A stretch of 64,000 bases of DNA. Source: Whitmania pigra (taxonomy: Eukaryota > Annelida > Clitellata > Hirudinida > Haemopidae). Of this stretch, positions 11,850 through 24,900 are shown one piece after another. The notes beneath the pieces are model-generated. The model was not told where the DNA came from. It did no database searches and saw only the letters and a list, made by a program, of their open reading frames with translations. Positions within the stretch are counted from its first letter, which is position 1; every line of letters starts with the position of its first letter. The position numbers were made by a program, and so were the translations under genes. The DNA lies in NCBI GenBank assembly GCA_021613335.1, contig JAJTWR010000254.1:124501-188500 (forward strand). The letters run 5' to 3'.

Positions 11850-12192
11850 GTATCAAAGGTCCAAGTACGAGTACAAGTATACGTACTCGAGGTTCAAGTA
11901 CAAGTACCTGAAATCGGTACTCAAGTACAAGTGCCAAGTAATTTTATTACGCAATATTGAGCCTTGTCTGGCTTTGACGGGTCCACATTACGTAATTTTC
12001 AGATAGGCGGCGGTCCACAAGGGTCACAAGATGCTCAATATTACGTAATAAAATTACAAAAATTAATTAACAAAATCGTATATTTCTAAAAAAATTTAAA
12101 TTTTTTAACTTTTTAAATTTTTAAATTTATTTTTTTGGAAATAATTGGAGGTCCACTTAAAAGCTATCGGCGGTCCGGATTGAGTACCCCTG
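11850..12192. mobile_element. hAT-like terminus with AAGTAC-rich tract and inverted repeat
   Basis: 11866-11937 is rich in AAGTAC/GTACTT words. A 23-24 base inverted repeat follows: taattttattacgcaatatt at 11939 pairs with its near reverse complement at 12032-12055. The right edge, read on the minus strand from about 12190, is CAGGGGTACTCAATCCGG, the CAGGGGT...TCAA form typical of hAT terminal inverted repeats. I found no matching left terminus in the window. Confidence 0.45.
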
Positions 12193-12242
12193 CTATAAAC
12201 TATTTTACTTTTTTTTAATAAATGGAAATAATTGTATTGTAA

Positions 12243-12420
12243 TTGTAACTTCATTTATATAGCGCCATATGCATAGCGTCAGAGGCTCTTCTTGTAACCA
12301 TTTATATAGCGCTCCTTCCCAAGGGCGCTGGGGGCAGTGCAGTTTCGAACACGACACATTACGACTGTTGCCATTACCGCAGTATGCGGGCACGTAACAC
12401 ATTCGGCTAACCTTGCACTC
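12243..12420. repeat. Interspersed repeat, copy A (atttatatagcg family)
   Basis: This is a GC-richer patch beginning catttatatagcg (twice, 12253 and about 12298). It shares order and words with 43006-43105: catttatatagcg, cccagggcg-like, cacgac, then actgttgcc and ttaccgc-like. Two related copies in 64 kb point to a short interspersed repeat. No RNA polymerase III boxes are clear, so I do not call it a SINE. Confidence 0.55.
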
Positions 12421-12429
12421 CAATTATTG

Positions 12430-13690
12430 GGCTGCCCTGGGGTTGGGACCACTGCCTAAAGGGACAAACGTAGTCAGAAAGCTTTAATTCTTTACATCAA
12501 AATAATTTATTTTTAATATGCTATGATGCTGATTTCAATGAAATGTAAAATGTATTAGAAATATAGTAAAACATAAAGGTATGTGCCTTTGCAATCTCTT
12601 AAATTGTTGATTACAAATTTATAAACTGCTTTAAAATATTACTAATGAAAAATGTTGCTCGTTAGAATTTAGATAACTTAAAATGTCATAACATCGTTAA
12701 TTAGTAAGCAACCCTCTCGCCAGTCTTTTTAGTGAATTAAATATGTTAATATGTAAACGGATTAGTGGCGCAACCACGGAGTTATGGGATTGTGGTAAAC
12801 TAGTTTAAACTAAAACTTTATCAATGACTCAATTTTTGACAAATATTACCGCCATAACATTATAAAAAAAACTTCTCCGAAAAGATACAAAAGTCCAAAA
12901 TTTGTGAAACCGCAACCGAAATAGATCCATTTAAATGATTAACTGAAAATTAAATGTTACGACTCTAATGTCAACCGCGCCAAATTTGGCTAAATATACT
13001 ATACCGTGTAAATGTTAAATAAATAGCCAAACCTTAACAATAACTTACTTAATAGTAAAAATTAGTAAAAATACTTAAGCTGATACATAAACTTGTAAAT
13101 TGCCAATAATTTATTATTTACTCTATTACAATGCAGAATATATATATAATGTATAGTGTATATATATATGGAATCATTAAAATTAGAGCACTCCTCGTGC
13201 GTTATACTTTTAAATATTGCAAAGAATGGGATATTGGGTTAACTTCTCAAAATCTTTCTAAAGTTGGATTACTAAGTGATTGTGAAGTCAGAGATAAATA
13301 TAATATTTCACTCGTTAAGGACATAACATCTTTATTTTTGTAAATAGATTGCTCAAAAAATAATTTAGAGCTAAAACAGTCGATAGTAATTACCATTTTA
13401 TGAAATTTTTTTAATTTAATTACCTGCAATTGTAACGTTTATCGTGTAACAGAACACATAATTAATACGTTCGGCTATATTACTTCTCGTGAAGAACTGC
13501 TTAACAGCCATTTATTTAATTGACGAACTTCTTCAAAACTAAAATAGCTTCATTTGGTTGATGACAACAGACATTCTAAAATGAAGGAATAGCACGTGTT
13601 TAGTTAAAACGCTTTTGTATTTACATTTTGTAAAATTTAATTAGATCAAATAAAATTTTTAAATTATACCAATGAGAATTATGAGCTTTT
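12430..13690. other. Intergenic, nothing recognised
   Basis: AT-rich sequence with no supported ORF, RNA gene or transposon domain. A short TA-rich tract lies at about 13139-13170. The right end should contain the promoter of the BET gene. Confidence 0.5.
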
Positions 13691-13699
13691 AGTTACTTC

Positions 13700-13832
13700 A
13701 AGCGGACATTTTGGAAACTTGTTGTGATTCTGGTTTGTTGAATCGATTATCGTTCCGTTTTGTTGACGATATAATAGTAAATTTTGAAGGATTTACGTTC
13801 ATCGGCCAGTTATTTTGACTAAAATCAACCAG
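13700..13832 (+). other. Putative 5' non-coding exon of the BET gene
   Basis: A strong splice donor (CAG|GTGAGT) occurs at 13832/13833, 800 bases upstream of the first coding exon, whose own acceptor (tttctaatag) ends at 14635. The left limit is a guess. The second UTR segment, 14636-14718, begins with a nine-codon upstream ORF (ATG at 14636, TGA at 14660-14662). Confidence 0.4.
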
Positions 13833-14718
13833 GTGAGTTTTAGGTATTTCTACAAATTCAAATAGTTATCCCTCCATGCCCTACCCACATAGTACGACAG
13901 ACTAAGGTGTTATGTCGCTTTTTACAGAAGGCGAAATGCCCTAAATTCTTTTCAAGTCATAGATGATTTTGTTGTTGAAATTATTTTTTGGATTTTTAAT
14001 AGTTATTTGATTTTTGATAATGCTTGATTGCATTTTTCTCGTAATGGCCAAACTTGGATAAATGCCAGTTAAATCAAAAGGGATAATTAGCTAAAAAGGA
14101 GAACGACATTTAGGATAATAAGTAATAGGTTGGAAGGATATTTAACAGGACGTTTAATTAGTGCCTTAATGCATAAAATGTGTTGATCTCAGACATTTCT
14201 GATTAATTGTCAATCTTATAAACACAGTTTTGGTGCTGGGCTGATGCTAGAATTCTAGTTTTAAAGTTTTGTTTGATCAAATCCTTAAATTCGTATAATG
14301 TGTATTTATTTCAATTTGTGTTTTCATCGTGCCGGTGTATTATGTTAGTAAACAATTATTTGAAAATCTCCATGCGACCTTGCCATCATTAGATGGCATG
14401 CTTATTTTTTTGTATCAAGAAGTTGAAAAGTATCAAGTTTCAAAAATTTGTTATGTGCCTGCTAAGAATCACATGATTATCATAATGTGTATTTCCAAGA
14501 GCAATGGTACACGTTTTGAATAGCTGATTAAATTGTGATGTTGGCAGCTGAAACGTTCCCTAGAACTATGGCTCATTTTTTAGAAGTTATTTTCCATGAA
14601 TAATTTAGCATACCTTCATTTTCATTTTCTAATAGATGTTTGGAAATGTGCAACTAAATTGAAACACAGAAAATTTTACAATTCAGATATCACCAGCATC
14701 AGCAAGACCCAAGGAGAT

Positions 14719-17700
14719 ATGGATGACAAACAGCCTGACATGAAGGTAGAATTTGTGCTTTCGTCTGCATGTAATTGCCATTGATTGTGATCAATTCCTA
14801 ATTATGTTTTGTATTCTATATTTTATGCCGCTTCTTGCATTGTCGATGTGTTATAATCTTATCTGATGTGAATGTTAAGAATAAATGCAATATTTTGAAA
14901 TATTATGAGATGGATGGTATCCACTGAAATATTAAAACATTTCAATTATATAAACTATTATATGCTTATTTGTGTGGATAACAAGTGACTTTGATGGTTG
15001 GCCTTTGGTAAATAATCACTTAAAAGAAAATTAATAAATATGCATTAGAACGGTTCTGATTATCGTGCATTATTAACTCAAAATGCTGCAGTTCCCGCAG
15101 AACTTCATGAATCACATCAAGTCAGACCCATCGGGCGATGTTTTCAACCAAGATGCTTCCAAGCAGAAAACTAGCAGTTATCCTTCCGTCGATGGTCTAC
15201 CAAAGTACTCTCAGACGAATCAACTTCAGTTTATGGTGAAGAATGTTATAAAATCCATGATGAACCACAAATATGCATCTCCTTTTGCAAGGCCTGTAGA
15301 CAAAAAAATATACATGGTAGGTATTTTTGTCAATGTTTATGAGTTTCATGACATAGTACTTTGTATTTGCACTAGAAGTTAAGTCTGTAGAGTTGCAATT
15401 TAAGCATTTTATTACAATTCACTTTATTGATATTTAAGGTGATGAGTTTGAACTGTTCTTATTCAATTATAATTTGCAAATGACTTTTATTTGTAGGACT
15501 ATTACGACATCATCAAAAGACCCATGGATTTAGGTTTTATAAAAAAGAAACTGATTGGTAAGCATTACCAGAGTGTTTCAGACTGTATTGCAGACTTCAA
15601 GCAAATGTTTGAGAACTGTGAAACATATAACCAAGACAAGGATGATGTGAGAAACCTTCAACTCTTTCAATGCTTTCATCATTCACTTGAATTAAATTTT
15701 ACATTTTCACTACTAGCCTGAGATTTTGAGGATGAATGATGAATTGAAAAAATATTTCTACAGTAAAATTGCTAAGTTGCCCGTAAAGGTACGTTTACTT
15801 ATTTTTTAAAAATTTATTTAACTTACCCAATTATTAGCATTTGGAACATTCCAGGAGCAGCCTCTGACTCTGAAAGGTAAAACCACCAAAAAGAATCCAA
15901 GGACGAGTTTCTCTGGATCCGTAAATGGATCGAATTACGACGGTGAAAACTCCTCAGACGACGATGTCATCTCGCACAAAAGTGGCATAGGCACGGAAGA
16001 ACGCACCGATTCACCTTCGGCCTTCAGTTTTGACCCGCAGGACAGGAGGATGGAAGAAACCCCCGCCAGCCTCGATTCCGAGTCGAGGAAGTTTTTGAAA
16101 CGTAAAGCCGAGGCGCTCGGAAGCTCGAGTCCGAACAAAAACTTAAAAATAAACAAGGGCAGTAGCAGCAGACAGGTTCCAAAAAGGTCTGCCAAGGAAT
16201 TTAAGCTGCCAGAAACTGCCGGTCAAGATATCGACATCGGCGATTTTCCTCCGAATTCGTCCGTGGAGTTAAGATACTGCTTTGAAATATTGAGGGAATT
16301 TTATAAGAGGCCCCTATCAGTGAGTGTTAATTGAAAATTATTTGCTTAATTATGTCTGATTTTCAAAAATGTAAAAAGTGATGCATCCTGTCAAATCTGA
16401 CCAAACTTTAAAAATGCCAGTTTATTATTAATCTTTTGTAATCATCATAAATGTTCTTACTACGACGACATGCTCACCTTGGCATAATGTTGTTACCAGC
16501 AATAATCAATATAATGTAATATAAATTTCGCTTTCTTTAGGCTCGCAGCAGCAGGTATTACCAGCTTGAAAATAAAACTAATGGAGGAGATACAGATGAA
16601 GATGTCTTGGCGAGGAAGCATTTGTTTATGGACCTCAACACCGTCTTGGTGGGTTATCTGGATTTCATTATTCATTATTAACCGATGTATATGTCATCTA
16701 GAATGTCTTGCAATTTTCAGAAAAAGTTCAAACAAAATGAATACGAAGAGCCAGACGAGTTTGCGAGCGACATGAGGAAAATCTTTACCTTCATATATCG
16801 CTTTTCTAAAAATTCTCCTTCGCTGGTGAAAGAGACTCAAGATATTCAGGTGCTCATTCATTTAATATATTCACATGTATTAATATTAAATCTTTGATGG
16901 AACTTATTTGCTTGTAGAATATATTTGAACTGATTATGTTGCTTGTAGAACATATTTGAGCTGCGGTTTGCCCAAGTTCCATTTCCAAGAAAAAGGCAGC
17001 AGAGCATTTTTAATGTGAAGATTGACAGCCTCATTAAGGTCGTGAAGAATATCGGGTACCAGTTAGAGAACTTGAAGGTCAAAGAACCTCCACTGAAAAG
17101 AAGGAAGATTTCAAATGACATGGGCAGAGCAGATGCAGGAGTCAGCATGGCAGGCTCTGTTCCACCTCTGCAAAACAACTCAAACGACAGGGTGCAACAG
17201 AAACCAAAATCCAAGCCTAAGGCACCTATTAGTAACAATAGTTCACATCCTCCGAACAAATCTCCTGTCAACAGAAATCATCCTCCGAACAAATCACCCG
17301 TCAACGTTAACAAAAGCCAGCAGCCTCCTCAGAAAGCTCAGCAAGCAAGTACCGAGAAGGAAATCCCCCGAGAATTTGCCGCATTCATCAGACCGAACGC
17401 CAAGGATCAGGCGATGAATGATGACGAAATGTCGAAGCTCTCATTTGTGCTTAGTACATTCAATGGTCAGTGCATAGAGTCATGTTAAGGGCTCAACCTT
17501 TACAATTAGGGCAATGACTTTTACATAATAATTGCAATAATGAAATAATTAATTGATTGAATTAATATTTACAGAGGAGAAGTTAGCTTTCCTGACAGGG
17601 TTGATAAACTATGCAGAGCCAGTGGAAAATCCTTTCAAGGAAATTACCCTCGAGGTTGAGAAGCTGAAACCGAGCACCCTGAGAGCCATAGAAAGATTTG

Positions 17701-20187
17701 CCATTTATTGTGTAGGAAGTGAGAAGTATAGTCACATTACAGAACGTAAGTAATACTTGTCGCTTTCCATAGAAATGTTTTTGGACGATGAGGTTATATA
17801 CTGTCGAACTTGCTCAGTTGTGGCTTTAATGTGCAACTTGTCTGTAAAAGCGTTGAACCAATCTTCAGTGCAGTGTTTGTCTTTTCCAATTTAAGATTAT
17901 CCTTCATTTGCACTGAAATTGATGTTTGATGGCACTAATTATATACAAACTTTGTGTGTGAATTTGAATTTGGGTTATGCAATAGATAATTATGCACTCA
18001 TACAACCTTTTATTCAGATTTGGATAAAAAGCTGCTGCCTCTTTGTGCTGGTATGTAGGAAATTTTGTTGGCTTGAGTTTTGTGGATGATGCTCGCCTTA
18101 GATCATCATCCGCAACTGAAGAGTGTTCTAACGCGGGATGTTGTTGATTTAAAAGTGAATTTAACATCCGCTCAGGTCAGTACAAAATTCCCCAACCACC
18201 TTCCAAATCTGCTGTGGCTCCTAAGTCTCTTCATCAGCATAATAAAAATTCCTCAATAGGTTTTTATTCTTCGTGTTTTTGCTGCAAATTAAAATTGGTG
18301 AAATGCAGGCATTCAAGACTTATGAACGACATTTAGTACCTGTTTATCTTTTTTTAAAAAATATTTTTTATTCGTTTAGGCTTCAGTCGAGAAGTAGAAT
18401 CAAGCTCATCGAATTCATCAAACTCTTGTTCCAATTCATCAACTTCAAACAGTTCTTCATCGCTTCTCTCTTCACCTGAGATGTCCCGCCAATCGAACGC
18501 GGCGGTCGCAAACGCGAAGCCCCCCTCGCAACAGTTTTCTGCAGATCAATCCAAATCACTCAATGGAGACAGCAACAAAAAACCAATTCCTCAGAATGTC
18601 AGAGGTACGAATCAGTCTGCGAGCACTTCTAAAAGTTCAGACTCCAGTAGGACACCGAACGTTACGTTGCCTGTGCGAGAACCTGCTTTGAATCTTCAGA
18701 CCGAAGATGAGGCCAAACCAGAATGTCAAAACGCAAAATCATCCCCCGAACTTACGAACAAAAATCCTACTCCATCTTTCCCCGGTGAAAAGGTCTCGAC
18801 ATCGGAGGAGAAAACGAGTCAAGCGAAACCACAGCCGACCACGAAAGGTATGTCGACCGATTGTGCTGCAAAATGTACAGAGTCCACGTAGTCCTGATAC
18901 AATAGGTCTCTTTAGACTCAGGTGTGCCAGCAGTAAAAAGTAACGATCATGTTGCTGCCAGCACTGAAGATAAGAACGAAGGGGTGAGGAGATGTTTGAC
19001 CATTCTAGAGAGTTTCCTGTGTTTTTTGTTTAATATTAAATGTATTGCATTCCGTTGGTTCCGTGGAAATGGAAAACTCATTTGTTACGTTGTTAAGCCG
19101 AGTCGAATTTGCACCGGATGTCCTTAGCGGCATCAGGTGCTTAACCTTAACAGGTGTTTAGCTGTGAAACTACAGTGGAGTTTGTGATGTGGCTGTCACT
19201 CACCTTTCATGCAGGAGTGGCAAGCTAAGATGTTGGATCGTGATTGTTAAAAACACATCCGTCGTCATGTCTTTTGTCTTTGTCTCAGCTAAGAGTTCAT
19301 AAAAACTAATTCAATGGCATACAATTTCAGAATGGATACCACATAGTTTGTATGTCCTTCAATGTGCTTATTCTAGTTCCACATCGTATTGCACAACATT
19401 TGCCACAATAGTTTTTAAGCTGTAACTCACCAATTGTACTATTAATTAATGACTTTTATTGAAAGATGACTTTCATTGCATGGGTGTTATTACAGGGTGT
19501 TAGGTTCCCAGCATGGGGTTCAATGCTTCAGAAGTCAAAATCCTCAGCACCACAGTTACCCATCCACCACACAAATGAGACTTTCATATTATTCAAGAAA
19601 CAGGCAGAGGAGAGAGAGAGAGTTAGTGGAAGAGACGTTATTACTTCAGTCGATGGTTTCATTCTTTAACTTGACTGCTCAACCCCTTTGCAGGAAAAAT
19701 TGAGCAAGCAGCAGCAGGAAGAGAGGCGGCACAGAATGGAGCGGGAGAATGATGAACTACTGAAAAAGGAAAAAGAACTGAAACAGGCCCAAGATGAAGA
19801 GGATGCCCTGTTCGGTGCACTGGGCAAGACCAAACCCCCCGAGCCTCAGCCAGGCCCCTCTCGTCCCACCCCATCCACCATTCCGGCACCGACAAATTCT
19901 CACCCAGCGTCTCCAAAGAATGACAATCAGCAGGTCCTCAGCCCATCCGAAAGGAGACTCATTGAACAGCAAAGAAGGAAGAATGCAGCCGTGAGTGTTG
20001 CTTGTGGATGTTAATTAATGATGGTCACGTGATCATGAATAAATTTATAAAATGAAGTGAAGCATTTGTGAAGTTTTCAATTCATTCCTTCTTGCAGAGA
20101 GCCTGTCAAATAGATCTGAATGCCCAGAGTGAGATCTTTGCAGCATTTGAGAGGGACCTCCATGGCCAGTCCTTGATGAACCACTGA
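14719..20187 (+). CDS. BET-family double-bromodomain protein (BRD2/3/4/T, fs(1)h type)
   Basis: BET proteins bind acetylated histones and recruit transcription elongation factors in the nucleus. Exons: 14719-14745, 15092-15316, 15497-15646, 15717-15788, 15855-16319, 16541-16648, 16721-16849, 16949-17465, 17575-17745, 18380-18847, 18916-18983, 19496-19621, 19694-19990, 20098-20187. These give 970 codons plus stop with every phase consistent. Domains: bromodomain 1 about residues 35-155 (NQLQFMVKNVIKSMM, DYYDIIKRPMDLG, NCETYNQDKDD); bromodomain 2 about 295-410, highly diverged; a basic KRRK patch; ET domain about 550-620 (LKPSTLRAIERFAIYC); a Ser-rich run about 625-650; and the C-terminal FxLFKKQAEERER motif with a charged coiled coil, as in short BRD4-like isoforms. 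Family membership is certain, but which vertebrate paralogue it matches cannot be told. Oddities: the WPF shelf of bromodomain 1 reads SPF, and bromodomain 2 lacks the WPF and the acetyl-lysine Asn. Confidence 0.92.
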
Positions 20188-20775
20188 TGCACCACCTGCT
20201 GGACTAATTCTGACTGTTTCTCAAATTTGTATAGATGTGAGACACAAGCTCATACTGAATTTGTATGTGAATTTGTCTCTAGTGCTTGAGCTTTCTAGTA
20301 CGAGTTCTATGGGTATGCTGTACAGAAGAGGATGCAATTATATTCACTTGGCAGAAGTGACTTCTCATATCAAACCCTGTTTGAGATGATAAGGAGGCCA
20401 TGCTTACAACTGCCAAGTTTGCATGCACTCCTGAAATTTAGGAGTATAAACGTTTGTCGAAGTATTAAACTACTTTCTCACCACAAATGTCCTTAATGTC
20501 CTTTCTAACCAATCTTTCTATAATTCTGCATGGGTCTCCTTGGAGCATTTCTTTTAAAGATCAGCCTTGCGATCCTATCCACTCTTTAATTTGGGTCCAG
20601 TTATAACAAAGATAATATTTAATATTTTCATTGATCATTCAAAAGTCTGTGATGACAGTTTGTAGAATTTTAATGACTAAATAGCATAAAGTGTAAATTT
20701 TGTTTTACGTTCATTTTGTCTATTTGATGGCTTTGACAGTTTTTCAACGGTCAAGCTCAACTCTGTAGGACTGCT

Positions 20776-20781
20776 AATAAA
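20776..20781 (+). terminator. Likely BET-gene polyadenylation signal
   Basis: The first AATAAA on the plus strand after the stop at 20187, about 590 bases downstream, in a T-rich context. Position is consistent with a 3' UTR end between two convergent genes. Confidence 0.45.
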
Positions 20782-20789
20782 AGACTTTT

Positions 20790-21990
20790 ATATGTCTTCT
20801 AACAAATCGTTTATGATTACACCATGCAATGTAATGAGACGTGTGGATTCAATTGTGATCCAGTGTCTTGTAGATTTGCTCCAGTTTTATTTTTAAAATC
20901 ATAAAATGCAAAGGTTTTTAACAACTCATCACGTCATGCCGCAATTGTTGCTTGGTTTGGTTGTGTCGAGCGCAGCCTTAATTTGATTTGATAGACTTGG
21001 CGGCGTTTTTATGTCGCGCTTGGTGTGTCAAGCGTGTACACACGGACGCATGTTGTTTTGGACTTTTAATGCATGTACATAAGATGACCGGCTAAGTGAT
21101 CAGAGTGTACCCTAGTAACTCTTGCCCTAGAGGCACGATAAAGTGTATCCCTAGGTGACTTTATTGCTACTGCAAACTGGAATATCGTGCTAGTTTTTGT
21201 TGTGTTAATTTATTTTTGAATTCATCAATTACAAACAGGATGGCACATTGTGTTGGATTCTTTCTGGCTGCACTTGTTGATTTTCTGCTGGCGAAGGCAG
21301 TGATGTTCAGCATCATCATCATCATCATCATCGGAGATAAACTAGGTTATTTTTACTGGGTGAAAAAGGAGTGTCCTCTGTACATATATTTATTTGTGTC
21401 CCTTACAATACATTTCTTGACACTCAAATGAATCAAAAGCTAATTTTGTTCTTAAGGCTTGCAACCACTTTTGAATCCCATAAATAAAAACATGCTTAAA
21501 AGGAGATCCTTCAAACCATCGAACGTTGCAAGCATGCAAAACAAATGAAGTTCATCTTGTTGAGATTACATTTTCAATACTTTCGAGCAGATCTCAAAAC
21601 TGAAGAAAGTTGAGAGTTAATTGCTGTTAATTTGGCACTTGGTCGAGTGATGGAGCAGTGTCCTTTATCCTCTTCTCATCTATTGAAATCATGTTTTATC
21701 CTCTTTTCAAGTTCTTTTAATTGAAGCCACAAAATTCTATGTTTTATTAACATAGTTATTTAATTTTATTACGTTTTATTAACATAATTATTATGCCTTG
21801 TGATAATAGATTCGTTGTTTAATCTTAAATTTTGCCAGTGCAGTTATAAAATAGCTTGTTGATCAGTTCTGATTATAACTTGTAAGCTGAAGCATTAGTT
21901 AGAAATATTTTTTGATCTTGCAATTAAATCTCACTAAGCAAACGTTATTCCAAGCATCAGTGGCAAGTTAAACTGCATTTTCTATCGTGC
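20790..21990. other. Spacer between convergent BET and CEP290 genes
   Basis: It holds the 3' UTR of CEP290 at its right end; several minus-strand AATAAA hexamers lie at about 21743-21780. A short CAT microsatellite sits at about 21311-21333. No other gene is seen. Confidence 0.5.
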
Positions 21991-21997
21991 GAGGCTT

Positions 21998-24900
21998 TTA
22001 ATTCCATAATTTAAAAAGACCTGAGTTTCGGGGACCAACCTGTTCTATGCTGTCTTGGAGTTCTTTTATTTTGCCATCCTGCACAACCAATATCAATAAA
22101 TACTATGAAATCTTAAGACGAATTTAGTTTAATGCCACCTTGATCAGAAGCTCTTTCTCCAAAGAGTTGAGCCTTTTCTCCAGATTTGGTCCAAGATTTG
22201 TTTCCTTCTTTCCACACTTTTCGTGTTCTTTCCTCAGATCTTCGAGCTCCTGCTCCTTCACTTCGAGCAGAGATTCAGATCGTTTGAGCTTTAACTTTAA
22301 AAACACAAGTCAATTCAGGAGTCTTTTATAAAGGTTCTAAAGTTAGAAAATTGGAGCGATGCAGCACTTACTTTGATCTCTTCGATCTCCGACCGTTTTT
22401 TGTCAACAGCTTTCTTGAGCACAGAGATTATTCTTTCAAGTTCCTTTGGACTTCTTCCACTTTCTCCAATCTGAAAGAATTTCACGAATTAAATTTGATA
22501 TCACCAACAAACATGTAAAAACACATGTAAAGTAATCACCAACAAGAACTGTCAAATAAATACATTTAATTATTTGTACCTTCCTGATGCTGCTTGATTG
22601 GGAGCCAAAAGAAGAAAGAGATTCTCTCGACCTGCTGATCATTTCTCTCTGTTTTTTCTCAGATTTCAAAAAGTCGATGTATTTCTGTTTATCATCCAGT
22701 TTTTCCTGAGAAATTTAAATTCTCATCACAGGAGGACATTGTAAGCAGTGTACAGGCTTTATCAATGAAACAGATTCAACAGATGCTTACAATGACTTAG
22801 TTCTTTATTTTTTTAACACAAATTAATTTTTCAATTTAAACCCCTCCATGTGCCAAAAATTTATCAGTAAAATTAAAAGTACACCCTAATTCATCATAAT
22901 GGAAAATCCTCATAATTGGAAAAAGTTAAACAAATAAGAGATTAGAGAATGCAAACCTTTAATCTGGGCAAATCCCTATTTACTTGCTCAAGCTCAATGT
23001 TCAGCTGGAGATTCTTCTCTGAAAGTTCAATGACCCTCTTCTTCAGCACATTCTCCTTTTGCAGCAACTCCTTGTAATCTGGTCCCTTTTCCTGAGAAAA
23101 AGTTAAAGCATTGCACACTATCAAAACTACTAAAAATTAGTAGATCTAAATTGAAACTATTAAAATCGCAATCTTGAAAAGAGTTTGAAGCCAACCAAAA
23201 CAACTGAGTCATTGCTCTTTCTTTCCAGCTGAAGGAGATTTTTGCTGAGCATTTTGTTTTGGGACTGAATTTCTTCCAGATCTCTATTAAGTGAAACCTT
23301 CTCCTGCCTTAAAATGGACACCTGAGGAGATAAATAGTCTCAAAATATCAACAACAAAATTTTTAATTCTAAGTTAATGTCTCCAGTTTGCAAAATATGA
23401 CATTATAAAGCATTACAGACATTTTAAACAGGCGTTGTTCATTTAGAATTAACCTCATCACTGAGACTCTTTACTTGTCTTTTCAATTCCTGCATCTGTC
23501 CAAACATTGGTGGTGGTCCTTCCTTTTTGGTCATCATATATCGCACTCTGTCCTTCTGCAATACTTCCTGGTTCCCCTTCTCTCTGGATGGTTTAAAACA
23601 GGTATGTCAAAATCAAATGGCACCTTAGGCCTCATAAGACAATTTGAGTGTGAGGGTGGGTCGAACCATCGTACCTAAGAAACCTACATTGTAATCTTAT
23701 TGGATTATATTTAAATAACATGCTACTATGATTACATCTACTATTACGGCTACGGTAAGCTACAATGCCAAATTTGTAATCAAACATTTATTCACGACAA
23801 TTCAATCTTCAGTGTTTTGTCCTGTGTCTTGATGCCTCCTTTTCATGACAATTTTTTGTATGGCTCGCTTAAATGCATTCACAGTTCCAACTTTGATCAA
23901 CGATGACAAGTGTTCATCTCTCAGCCTCTCTGAATTGTTTTTGTTGTTTTCATGAAGGAAAATAACTGTTCACATACATAGTTGGAACCGAACATGGCCA
24001 TAATAAGTCTTGCAAACTTTCTGAAGTTTGTAAACTTTTCAGGAAGGTGTAAAAAGAAGCCAGGTATCTCCACTTTTAGATATTTTGTTCTGAGTGCAGA
24101 ATCAGACTGCATTTTTAATATTTCCATCTGCAAGATCTGCCTCGACAGCATCAAAGGTGAATGGTGCTGAAAATAATGCAAGGTGGTGTTCAAAAGATGA
24201 GAAATCACGAACTCTTTCCTGGAATTCTTTTGACAACAACTCCAGGTGACTCCCTTAATAAGCAAAAGTAATACAGTACACTCTCAGTATTGCAGGGTTT
24301 TTGAGCTGTTTGCACTTAAAGAAAATCATCTAAATTTTAGTGGGACAACTGTGAATTCCATAAGCTTAGTTTTGTAATGAAGCACTTGATGTCGTCATAC
24401 GACTAAGTAATGAATTTGTTTTTCATTGTCAAGTTTCCTTTTCCTCTTAGCTGGAGGTGCAAGCAGCCATTTTAAACCAAAGCAGACGATAACCGATAAA
24501 ATGTGGAACAAAGAACTGTTAGACTAACTAGTCTGCAACGACAGTAAGGGCAAAGATAAATAAGTCTGCACATTTTCTTTTTGTTGTTGTTGATTAAATA
24601 TTTTTAAATATATTAAATATTATTAAATATATTAAATATTATTAAATATATTAAATATTATTAAATATATTAAATATTATCAAATGTCTCAACAATGAAT
24701 ATCGAAAGAAGAGAACAAAGTTTGCACCTGTAAGCAGCAGTTTTGAGCATGGAGGTCATGCTGTTCAACCTCGCCAGTTCAACGTCTTTTTCTCTCAACT
24801 GAATTCTCAACTCCTCACATTTCTTCTCCCATTTATCTTTGCCAGCCTGAAACATACGAACATTCAGACAAATCAATCAATGTCCTCACAGCTGCCAATA

